Origin: a virus | Reading direction: 5' to 3' (one strand) | Length of the DNA: 48,749 bases | Virus record (IMG/VR): IMGVR_UViG_3300025133_009854 | Location: 1-48,749 of that record | Part shown: piece by piece, positions 39,141-48,749 of the stretch | Layout of the letters: the number at the start of each line of letters is the position of its first letter | Position numbering within the stretch: the first letter of the stretch is position 1 | The notes under the pieces: generated by a model | The model's input: only the letters and a program-made list of their open reading frames with translations | Database searches by the model: none | Told to the model about the DNA's origin: nothing | Made by a program: the position numbers and the translations under genes

Positions 39141-39599
39141 TTACCTCGTGTACATATCGGCAATTGCTGACGCGAACGCATCGGGTTTTGTAATGCATTC
39201 AAACCCACAGCCTTTTACCATGCCGACTAATTCGTCGTAAAATTTATTTGATTCAAACCTTTGGTCTGGATTGATATCTACGTGGACAGTTAAATCTCTG
39301 CCGCACATTTCTTGAAGCTCAGATGCAATCTGTATAGAATCTATTACCTCTAACTGCAATCTTTTGTGCAGGGTCGATGGTGCTTCTGGTTTTTTTGCGC
39401 GCCAAAACACAATCACACCGTGACCAGGCTCTCTAAAGCATATAGTGCTAATCAGTCTAAATTTCTCACCGCTTAAACATGAATCACTGCCGACATGAAT
39501 ATTATACTTGTCTGTATTATACTTTCTAACTTTTTCCTCGATATCTATCGGGGTGCCTGCTAGCGTTTTCCAGCGGCCTTCAATCATTGCGATCTTCAT
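39141..39599 (-). CDS. DUF458/YkuK-like RNase H-fold protein
   Basis: 153 residues from the ATG at 39599. YNIHVGSDSCLSGEKFRLIS (Asp in GSDS), LHKRLQLEVIDSIQIASEL, TVHVDINPDQRFESNKFYDE and GFECITKPDAFASAIADMYT match COG1978/YkuK. The fold is RNase H-like with likely metal-binding Asp residues, but activity is unproven. The ATG at 39587 is an alternative start. Confidence 0.82.
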   Translation of the reverse strand: MKIAMIEGRWKTLAGTPIDIEEKVRKYNTDKYNIHVGSDSCLSGEKFRLISTICFREPGHGVIVFWRAKKPEAPSTLHKRLQLEVIDSIQIASELQEMCGRDLTVHVDINPDQRFESNKFYDELVGMVKGCGFECITKPDAFASAIADMYTR

Positions 39600-39771
39600 C
39601 AGACATAGACCTGTAATGTAGTTTAGCATTCTGGTACTGCATGTAATAGTATGCGAAACAGATCGGCCATGCATACGTAGCAGGAGAAGTTCCGATCAAA
39701 GTGACATCTAAAGTAAACATAACGACAAAAAACGTCATCATGATCTGGTAAAATAATAGAAACTTATTCAT
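39580..39771 (-). CDS. Small membrane protein (63 aa)
   Basis: Two hydrophobic segments (LLFYQIMMTFFVVMFTLDVT; YAWPICFAYYYMQY) and a polar acidic tail. Overlaps the YkuK-like gene by 20 bases. Function unknown. Confidence 0.62.
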   Translation of the reverse strand: MNKFLLFYQIMMTFFVVMFTLDVTLIGTSPATYAWPICFAYYYMQYQNAKLHYRSMSDEDRND

Positions 39772-39804
39772 TATCGATCCCCAGTCTAATTTATCTAATA
39801 ATAA

Positions 39805-42334
<2,530 letters not shown>

Positions 42335-42338
<4 letters not shown>

Positions 42339-42556
42339 CTTTTAAACCTTTCCGGTTCTCTTCTTTCTGGAATGATCCAAATTTTATCGTATGGTACATT
42401 ATATCTTAGAGATAGCAGCTTTGAATAAAAATCATGAATATCATCTGTCATATTATTTTCTGATTCGATTGTATCTACTCTGAACAGATCTCGCTGGCCC
42501 TCTATGAAAACCCGATACATAGCAAAACTACCTGTAAAAACTTCTTGGATATTCAT
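42335..42556 (-). CDS. Small hypothetical protein (73 aa)
   Basis: GSFAMYRVFIEGQRDLFRVD, then LLSLRYNVPYDKIWIIPERR. Beta strand and helix mix. Coupled to the next gene by ATGA. No family recognised. Confidence 0.62.
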
Positions 42557-42606
42557 AGCTCATCTTCTAAATCATTTTAAGCAAAAATAATTAAAAAGTA
42601 AAAGAG

Positions 42607-43410
42607 TTAACATTGAATTCCGGGCACCCAGTGCGTTGTTCGTCCATCAGCAGTTTTTTCCCTTACGACAGGATTTCCAGAAGGGTCAAACTTCTTATTA
42701 TAGACTACAAATCTGTCAGAGGCTGTACCCGACTCACCATAAAAATCTGAATATGATTTTATAGTTGCGCCGCCGGATTCAAAAGAATTAACTAAAACTG
42801 ACCTTGTGGCTTGATTCAAAAGCACAAACTCATCATGCGACAAGGATTCGACGATCCTATTGGGTGAAAGCTTTGCCAAATAGAGAGATTCAGCTTTAAC
42901 ATAGTTTCCAACGCCGGATAATACTGACTGATCCATTATTGCTTGTGCTAAAGTCTTCGTTTTCTTTTTCATCAATCGCTCGATGAATAAATCGTTGGTG
43001 CATTCCTCGGCTAAAAGATCGGGACCAAGAGAATTTAATTTTTTGACTAGTGGGCCTTTTCCTTGCGCAAGCTTTAAAGTTCCAAAGTTTCTCTGATCAT
43101 TATAGTATAGATCTCCGTCATTTAAAACAAATTTGATCCGACTATGCTTTGTAGGCTTTTCTGCCCAAGATCCAGTCATTCCAAGTGTACTCCATAGACT
43201 CCACTGCTGATCTAGTAGCATGAAAATAAACTTACCGTGTACGCCGGCACCGTGGAACTTTATCGGAAAATCATCTTTAAATTCTTCAATATTTTCAATC
43301 GGTTTTTTCGTATACCGACCGCTTAAGATCTCAATAGACTCAATCGTTCTATTTGAGACCCTTTCTGACAGCTGGAGCGCCATTCTTCTACATTCAGGTC
43401 CTTCAGGCAA
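42607..43410 (-). CDS. Fpg/Nei-type DNA glycosylase, zincless
   Basis: 267 residues, TTG start with GGAGGAG upstream; its first codons overlap the FEN stop. N-terminal PEGPE (P2 catalytic, E3), conserved Lys K60 in HGKFIFM and the H2TH helix with SGVGNYVKAE. The C-terminal finger (RFVVYNKKFDPSGNPVVREK, then GRTTHWVPGIQC) keeps the beta-hairpin but lacks the four Cys, as in zincless viral Nei enzymes. Removes oxidised bases and cuts the backbone. Confidence 0.92.
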   Translation of the reverse strand: MPEGPECRRMALQLSERVSNRTIESIEILSGRYTKKPIENIEEFKDDFPIKFHGAGVHGKFIFMLLDQQWSLWSTLGMTGSWAEKPTKHSRIKFVLNDGDLYYNDQRNFGTLKLAQGKGPLVKKLNSLGPDLLAEECTNDLFIERLMKKKTKTLAQAIMDQSVLSGVGNYVKAESLYLAKLSPNRIVESLSHDEFVLLNQATRSVLVNSFESGGATIKSYSDFYGESGTASDRFVVYNKKFDPSGNPVVREKTADGRTTHWVPGIQC

Positions 43411-44242
43411 TTGTACTCTCCTCCCGAATTAATTCAAATGTCTCAATAAACTTCTTCCAAGGTTTTTCTTTTAGAACTGAATTAAACTCCCACCCGAAGA
43501 AGCTTTCTTTGATTGTCTCTGGCTGGAGATCAGGTTCAACGATCTGGATTTCCGATATTTCTAGATTCGTCAGAGGATCGATTCTAATTAAGCTTAAATT
43601 CCTCAAGAAGTGTGCTTCCCACTCTGGATCTTCAATCTTCTTGGTAAAAAGCTCCGGATCTCTCATGATCTTTTCTGCAGTCTTGTCTCCATGACGAGGG
43701 ATTCCTGGAATATTATCAGTGGCATCTCCTCTGATTGCTTTCCATTCTAAATAATCATAGTCTGGCGGCTGAACAAAATCCTTCTTGATCGGATGGTACA
43801 AGCGAATCTGGGGGTTCTTATCTGTTAGCAGCTGAATGAAATCAGAATCACCTGAGACAATGATCACGTCATCTTCCTTGTGAAACCTTGCGTAATGAGC
43901 AATGATGTCATCTGCTTCAAAATCAGGATGACGGACAATGCTGAACGGGAACGCTTTGTAAAGGAGATCCACGCATTCATCTTTTTGTCTAAAGAAATCC
44001 TGCATTGCACCCCATTTGGGATCTGACTCATCAATCTGTCGATTGGCTTTATAGTCAACGTCCATTTCGATGCGTTTCTTTGGGATTCCCTCAAGGACAA
44101 AATAAACCTTGTCAGGATCGAACTTCTCGATAATAGGTCGCAGAGACCTAAAGAACATGTAGGTTATGGAATGATCACCGTTGTGATATCCTGCCCGGGC
44201 TCTATGAATAAGATTGTGCCCGTCTAAGATAAGTACTTTCAT
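43403..44242 (-). CDS. 5'-3' exonuclease/flap endonuclease (FEN, T4 RNase H-like)
   Basis: 279 residues. Metal-binding acids in order: D7 (LILDGHN), FEADD (E109, D111, D112), GDSD (D132, D134), RGDATDNIPG (D173, D176) with the H3TH. The family removes primers and flaps. Phage T4 uses such an enzyme in lagging-strand processing; here it sits beside Fpg/Nei. Confidence 0.93.
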   Translation of the reverse strand: MKVLILDGHNLIHRARAGYHNGDHSITYMFFRSLRPIIEKFDPDKVYFVLEGIPKKRIEMDVDYKANRQIDESDPKWGAMQDFFRQKDECVDLLYKAFPFSIVRHPDFEADDIIAHYARFHKEDDVIIVSGDSDFIQLLTDKNPQIRLYHPIKKDFVQPPDYDYLEWKAIRGDATDNIPGIPRHGDKTAEKIMRDPELFTKKIEDPEWEAHFLRNLSLIRIDPLTNLEISEIQIVEPDLQPETIKESFFGWEFNSVLKEKPWKKFIETFELIREESTIA

Positions 44243-44252
44243 TGATTATCTC

Positions 44253-45032
44253 CTAAAATCTAAGTAAGGTTCCGGGCCCAGCATCATATCCCACTCTTTT
44301 ATCAATCCTGTTTCTATCTAGTAGAATGTGAGACTCTTTTAAAACTGGCCAGTCACTTGTTGGGACATTAATTCCCTTGTTTGAAAAAATGGTCCTGACG
44401 TTTTTGTTTGCGTAGCTTGGAACTTTGGCTATTTCATTTTCAGGCTCTTCGTATATGTCAAGCCCTGATTGTAAAATGTCACTTACAATCTCTCTTGTAA
44501 GAAATACTCCATTTTGACTGCAAAAATTTCTATTATTTTCGTAAATTACGTGTCTGCCAACATAAGAAAAATTGTCTAGGCATATCTCTGGTTCTGACGT
44601 TTTGCTTTTTGTCTTGCCGTCTACACCAAACGAAAGCCTATGGATTACATCTTTTTTCAGTATTTCATCGCGCAAGTGGTCAAGGTGCAAGGGATTAGAT
44701 ACTTCTGAATCGTCTTCTATGACTACAGACAGATCGCAATCAGATTCTAAAAATTTTGCAAACAGGAACGACATTGACCGAGGCAGTCCAGCTCTTGTAC
44801 TAGGGTGGTGCAATTCAAATCTTACGTTAAGATATCTTTTCTTGATTTCTTGCAATATATGACTAAAGTCTTCTATCGTTCCTATGTCTCCCTTTCTTTT
44901 ACAGGCATCTAAGTGAAGAATGTAATTGAAAGAAAGTTGCTGGTTAACACTAAAAATATTTGCTAGGCTCTTGCAATGGAGTACAAAAGAATCTAAATCA
45001 ATTATTGCTGGTACAAGAATGCAAATCTTCAT
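44253..45032 (-). CDS. Glycosyltransferase-like (GT-A fold) protein
   Basis: 259 residues. An N-terminal strand MKICILVPAI, a nucleotide-binding-like region and LSVVIEDDSEVSNPLHLDHL (D-x-D-like acid pair) suggest GT-A, similar to GNT-I-like families. GGAGGTTGG precedes the ATG. Donor and target unknown; candidates are phage proteins, DNA or host surface sugars. Confidence 0.65.
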   Translation of the reverse strand: MKICILVPAIIDLDSFVLHCKSLANIFSVNQQLSFNYILHLDACKRKGDIGTIEDFSHILQEIKKRYLNVRFELHHPSTRAGLPRSMSFLFAKFLESDCDLSVVIEDDSEVSNPLHLDHLRDEILKKDVIHRLSFGVDGKTKSKTSEPEICLDNFSYVGRHVIYENNRNFCSQNGVFLTREIVSDILQSGLDIYEEPENEIAKVPSYANKNVRTIFSNKGINVPTSDWPVLKESHILLDRNRIDKRVGYDAGPGTLLRF

Positions 45033-45087
45033 CCAACCTCCTGTGATACTATTATACTCACAAAAGGCGCAAATTACATTTTAGTTT

Positions 45088-45429
45088 TTAGGATAAAGCT
45101 ACAGACTTCTCCAGCCTGATTATTCCTTTGGTCGCTTTAACTTTGCCTAAAAGGTCGGATAAGTAAACTTCGTCTCCGCCTGAGCCTTCTGGGGCCATAT
45201 AAGATATCTCAACTGGAACCTTGGAGCGGCTGCCGATTTTCTTAATCGCGTCTCGCTGATAAACTGTAGCAACACCTTCCATCACGCGAATCTTAGTGAG
45301 AAGGTTGTTGAGAAGGTAGGAGTTGTCGTAGATCATTACATATGTTTTAGACACAGTATCAATAATCTTTCGCTTAGCGCTTTGTTCACTGACTACTTGA
45401 CTCACGATATTTCTAATTAGATCTGACAT
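45088..45429 (-). CDS. Hypothetical protein (113 aa)
   Basis: Helical N-terminus (LIRNIVSQVVSEQSAKRKII), mixed middle, beta-rich end (VPVEISYMAPEGSGGDEVYL). GGAG precedes the ATG. Sits between clpB and the glycosyltransferase. No family recognised. Confidence 0.65.
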   Translation of the reverse strand: MSDLIRNIVSQVVSEQSAKRKIIDTVSKTYVMIYDNSYLLNNLLTKIRVMEGVATVYQRDAIKKIGSRSKVPVEISYMAPEGSGGDEVYLSDLLGKVKATKGIIRLEKSVALS

Positions 45430-45456
45430 TTTGATACTCCGATATTAATTATCGCC

Positions 45457-48054
45457 TTACGGGATATTTTTTATCTCGACGCCGTTTTCGCCAAGAGAAA
45501 TTTTAAACTTTAAAGCATCTTCGTCAGCAGAAATAATAGATGACGCTAGCTCACCCTCGACATGCTTTTGTGTCCATCTTCTAATAGCGCGGGCACCAAC
45601 TGTAGGATCGTAGGTCTCTTTTGCAACCTTTTCGTACATGACAGGATCAAACTCGACGGTGATCCCTTTTTTCTCTAGTCTGCGCGCAATATCATCCAGT
45701 ACACTTTTTGCAATGCCAGTCAAATTATTCTCTGCTAGCGGGTTAAAGACAGCGATATCATCAATTCGATTAAGAAGCTCGGGTCGATACTTAGACCGCA
45801 GCATCTCTAGAACCCTCTCTCGAGTTTCTTCTGTGACATCCCCGTCTCTCTGTAGAGCCTCGAGAAGCATATGAGAACCGATGTTAGAAGTCATAATCAC
45901 AACTGTATTCTTAAAATCAACTAGTCGGCCTTGGCCGTCTGTGAGACGCCCATCATCTAGCAGCTGCAGGAGGACATCAAAGACCTCTGGATGGGCTTTC
46001 TCAATCTCATCCAATAATACAATCGAATAAGGGCGTCTTCGTACTGCCTCAGTTAACTGGCCGCCCTGTTCATACCCAACGTAACCTGGGGGTGCGCCGA
46101 CCATACGAGAAATTGAGTGCTTATCGCCGTACTCAGACATATCCACTCTAACTACATGATCGTAATCGTCGAACATGATCTTTGCCAAAGATTTTGCTAG
46201 CCAAGTCTTGCCCACTCCTGAAGGCCCTAAAAAGAGGAAGGAGCCGATTGGCTTTGATTCATCTGAAAGACCTGCGCGAGACCTCACAATAGATTGTGCC
46301 ACTGCTTTCACAGCCCGCTCTTGACCGAGTACTGTTCCATTAAGAAGATCTTCGAGGCCAGATAACTTCTCTTTCTCTGTTTTGCTTAAATCTGCCGCGG
46401 GAATACCTGTCCAAGCTGCGACAACTTCAGCAATCTCCAGAGGAGTAATCTCATCTTTCATCATCTGGGAATTTTGACGTGTCATCTTCATAGCAAATTC
46501 TGCCGTAGTAAGCGCTGAATTTGCAAGAACTTTATCAACTGTAGTCAATCGCTGTAATGAAACAGCGTCAGACATTGCTTGAGCATCCTGAATCTTTGCC
46601 TCGATCTTAAGAATCTTAGATTTAGCCTCCTTGATCTTTTCCATCGCGGCTTTCTCAGCGTCAAATTGGGTTTGAAGAGCATTTCTTTTCTCTCGAGAAC
46701 CTGCTAATTCTTTTTTCATCTCTGTGAGCTGCTGATCAACATTTGTCTCTTTAGATAAACTGTCAATCTCAACTTCGAGAATCATTACCTTTTGGTTGAG
46801 TGATTCAAGCTCTGGTGGTGCTGAGGTGTTATCCGCACGTACTTTGGCTGTAGACTCATCGACGAGGTCAATTGCCTTGTCGGGTAGATTTCTAGACGGA
46901 ACGTATCTTTCGCTTAGTTCGACCGCAGCAATCAAAGCAGCGTCCCGAATTTGCAAACCATGATAAGCTTCGTAAGAATCCCGGAGGCCCCTTAAGATAG
47001 CCATTGTTTGACGAGGAGTCGGAGGTTCAACGTAAACTGTTTGGAATCTTCGCTCCAGCGCAGTGTCAGCTTCAATAGAAGCTCTAAAATCATCTTCTGT
47101 AGTTGCACCTACTAATCGAACAGATCCGCGGTCAAGGAAGGGCTTGAGAACAGAAGCGATTGAGCCGTTGTTGTCAGACCCACCGCAGATCATGTGAACC
47201 TCATCAATAAATAAAATGATTGGTATGCTGCTATCCTCGACTTCTGTTAAGATACCCGTCATCCTCTCTTCGAGATCACCTCGGTGCTTGGCTCCTGCTG
47301 TAAGCGAGGATACATCGAGCTGGAGAAGTTTGGCACCCTGCAAGTGAGACGGGATATCACCCCTGTGAATTCGATGAGCAAGTAAGTGTGCTATTGCAGT
47401 CTTTCCTACTCCGGGTTTGCCGACAATAATCGGGTTGTTCTTGCTTCGGCGACACAGAATTCGAATTACGCTTCGAATTTCATTATCTCGCCCGATCACC
47501 GGGGGGATCTTTCCCATTGCGCACTCGGCGACGAGCTCTCGCCCCTTGTTTAAAAGAAGCTTAATAGAGTTGCGCTCTTGACGATTCTCAACTTTTTTTC
47601 CTTTTCGGAGGAGATTAACTTCTTCTTCAACTGCGTCCTTCGTAAGGCCGACTTCAAGCATAAATCTCTTTGCAGGTTGCTCATTAACAGGATCAACAAA
47701 TAATTCTAAAAACAAAGTAGATGAATTAGCAAATGCGTCGCCGCGGGCTTTGGCAGTAAGCTGGGCACGTTCGAGTAGCCGAAGAAGTCGGGGTGACACT
47801 GTAATAGTATCATCAGCTGCGCTCTTTATTGGCAGCTTCTGCATGCTAGTTAAATGTGTATTAAGTTTTGTCAGCAGTTCATTGCGATCAACTGAAAGCT
47901 TTGCCAAGATAGCCCTTACAGGATTATCTTCCTGGTTTAGCATGCATGCCAGAAGATGCTCTGGGTAGGGCTGTGGGTGGTCTAGATGTTTAGCTAGCTT
48001 GGAGGCAGCTTGAATAGCATCGGCGGCGAGATCAGTAAAGTCTTCAATGAGCAT
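45457..48054 (-). CDS. clpB: ClpB-type AAA+ disaggregase
   Basis: 865 residues. N domain (1-150), NBD1 with Walker A GKPGVGKT (212-219) and Walker B ILFIDE (280-285), a coiled-coil middle domain (about 410-530), NBD2 with Walker A GPSGVGKT (610-617), PPGYVGYEQGGQLTEAVRRR (NBD2 pore, Tyr present) and LLDEIEKAHPE (681-691), then TSNIGS. No IGF/L ClpP-binding loop is evident, which supports a disaggregase. The middle domain looks full length, as needed for DnaK coupling. GGAG precedes the ATG. Confidence 0.95.
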   Translation of the reverse strand: MLIEDFTDLAADAIQAASKLAKHLDHPQPYPEHLLACMLNQEDNPVRAILAKLSVDRNELLTKLNTHLTSMQKLPIKSAADDTITVSPRLLRLLERAQLTAKARGDAFANSSTLFLELFVDPVNEQPAKRFMLEVGLTKDAVEEEVNLLRKGKKVENRQERNSIKLLLNKGRELVAECAMGKIPPVIGRDNEIRSVIRILCRRSKNNPIIVGKPGVGKTAIAHLLAHRIHRGDIPSHLQGAKLLQLDVSSLTAGAKHRGDLEERMTGILTEVEDSSIPIILFIDEVHMICGGSDNNGSIASVLKPFLDRGSVRLVGATTEDDFRASIEADTALERRFQTVYVEPPTPRQTMAILRGLRDSYEAYHGLQIRDAALIAAVELSERYVPSRNLPDKAIDLVDESTAKVRADNTSAPPELESLNQKVMILEVEIDSLSKETNVDQQLTEMKKELAGSREKRNALQTQFDAEKAAMEKIKEAKSKILKIEAKIQDAQAMSDAVSLQRLTTVDKVLANSALTTAEFAMKMTRQNSQMMKDEITPLEIAEVVAAWTGIPAADLSKTEKEKLSGLEDLLNGTVLGQERAVKAVAQSIVRSRAGLSDESKPIGSFLFLGPSGVGKTWLAKSLAKIMFDDYDHVVRVDMSEYGDKHSISRMVGAPPGYVGYEQGGQLTEAVRRRPYSIVLLDEIEKAHPEVFDVLLQLLDDGRLTDGQGRLVDFKNTVVIMTSNIGSHMLLEALQRDGDVTEETRERVLEMLRSKYRPELLNRIDDIAVFNPLAENNLTGIAKSVLDDIARRLEKKGITVEFDPVMYEKVAKETYDPTVGARAIRRWTQKHVEGELASSIISADEDALKFKISLGENGVEIKNIP

Positions 48055-48095
48055 GTAAATCTCCGGCTACAATAGTATGTATGGAGTTGCTGAGA

Positions 48096-48518
48096 TTAGA
48101 AATGAACTCTTGCTTTGGTGCCATCTTCGAGAATGAAAACGTTCTCTTCGGGAGCCTCATCGAGAAGGACAGTCTGCACTTCTGGCGCTTCAGATAGAGA
48201 CGAATCATCAGGTCCAAATAAATTTCGTGACAGGGTCTGCGAGCGTTCTTTTACCTTCACGCACATACCGTCGATATTTCGAGTGACATTATCGATTAAC
48301 AAAGCTCGAACTTGATCGAGATCTTCGTAAACAGCACCCTTTAGACGTGAAAGATCGATCGGGTCATCGTTCTCCTTGTGGGAGACAAGGTAGGTTACTT
48401 CCTCGCCCCTAAAAGTTTTACGAACAACCTGTTCGGCCACGACAACTGGCACGATTTTCATCTTTTCGACCATTACCACAAATAGGGTTTGGCCTACTTC
48501 GTATCTATTAGTGGCCAC
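48096..48518 (-). CDS. Hypothetical protein (140 aa, GTG start)
   Basis: Beta-rich N-terminus (QTLFVVMVEKMKIVPVVVAE), then RGEEVTYLVSHKEN, a helical part (LDQVRALLIDNVTRNIDGMC) and an acidic linker ending ENVFILEDGTKARVHF. The opening E-V-G-Q-T-L-F is barrel-like. Overlaps the upstream gene by 11 bases. Function unknown. Confidence 0.65.
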   Translation of the reverse strand: MATNRYEVGQTLFVVMVEKMKIVPVVVAEQVVRKTFRGEEVTYLVSHKENDDPIDLSRLKGAVYEDLDQVRALLIDNVTRNIDGMCVKVKERSQTLSRNLFGPDDSSLSEAPEVQTVLLDEAPEENVFILEDGTKARVHF

Positions 48519-48696
48519 GCAGAGCTTCGTTCAGCTCATCGGTCATAACAAGAACATCATTGTCTGTAGTCTGCTGATGGTACACAGAAAGATCTAGGCG
48601 AGTGAGCTCCTTCAAGAGCTTAGACTCCTCGCGGTGACCGCCGTAGGTTTCATAGAGTTTAACTAGACGCTTAACAGTTGTTGGGTGTAGACGCAT
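48508..48696 (-). CDS. Small hypothetical helical protein (62 aa)
   Basis: LHPTTVKRLVKLYETYGGHR, then EESKLLKELTRLDLSVYHQQ: basic helices, possible small DNA-binding protein. AAGGAG precedes the ATG. A TATACT hexamer lies at 48717-48722 upstream. Confidence 0.62.
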   Translation of the reverse strand: MRLHPTTVKRLVKLYETYGGHREESKLLKELTRLDLSVYHQQTTDNDVLVMTDELNEALRGH

Positions 48697-48749
48697 TTGA
48701 CATCTCCTTACCCATTAGTATACTAGGCCTGGAGAGAGATGTTTATTAT

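Overview
This window reads as a segment of a large (jumbo-class) tailed-phage or phage-like genome. Evidence: about 98 tightly packed genes, almost all on the minus strand; frequent ATGA, GTGA, TTGA and TGATG start/stop overlaps; dozens of 50-120 residue proteins; phage-typical families (DUF3310, MazG-like, GIY-YIG, 5'-3' exonuclease, ATP-dependent ligase, muramidase); one isolated tRNA; no ribosomal or central-metabolism operons. No capsid, terminase or tail gene is present, so the phage assignment is an inference (about 0.85). MopE-type Cys/Asp repeats, IPT/TIG lipoproteins and Asp-Ala-Gly linkers after lipoboxes suggest a host related to Myxococcota or other former Deltaproteobacteria.

Layout, left to right (transcription mostly right to left). 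1-7000: proteins that begin with, or carry near the N-terminus, a shared 16-residue amphipathic motif (M-K-I-T-x-x-x-L-x-x-I-I-x-E-E-L), mixed with two lipoproteins and a small paralog family. 7051-10040: an FtsH protease and a pseudopilin-like pair. 10077-18041: a field of small 'GDLV' proteins (probable SH3-like barrels), interrupted by a three-gene cassette (12169-13881) resembling the needle and inner-rod genes of type III secretion systems. 18044-21444: sugar cupin, MT-A70 methyltransferase, FKBP/SlyD isomerase, DNA ligase and M23 peptidase. 21507-27027: peptidoglycan-binding protein, large IPT/TIG lipoprotein and a three-module muramidase. 27079-30030: MazG-like protein, small regulators and a transglycosylase lipoprotein. 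30092-33760: envelope protein island with the only plus-strand genes, flanked by two trypsin-like protease lipoproteins. 33791-33878: tRNA-Ser(GGA). 33896-48696: NlpC/P60-like protein, basic DNA-binding-like proteins, an MBD4-like glycosylase, DnaJ, Nudix, cysteine synthase, phosphomannomutase, GroEL, Fpg/Nei, FEN nuclease, glycosyltransferase and ClpB.

Functional themes. (1) Protein quality control: FtsH, DnaJ, GroEL, ClpB and a SlyD-like isomerase. (2) Base-excision repair: two glycosylases, a flap nuclease and a ligase. (3) Remodelling of the host envelope: proteases, muramidases, lipoproteins, pseudopilin and T3SS-like subunits. (4) Sugar and sulfur metabolism. (5) Two large families of unknown function: the N-terminal motif family and the GDLV family.

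No gap exceeds about 300 bases. Four genes too short for ordinary ORF cut-offs were added (7051-7227, 10077-10247, 17207-17377, 24634-24795), plus one gene running off the left edge.
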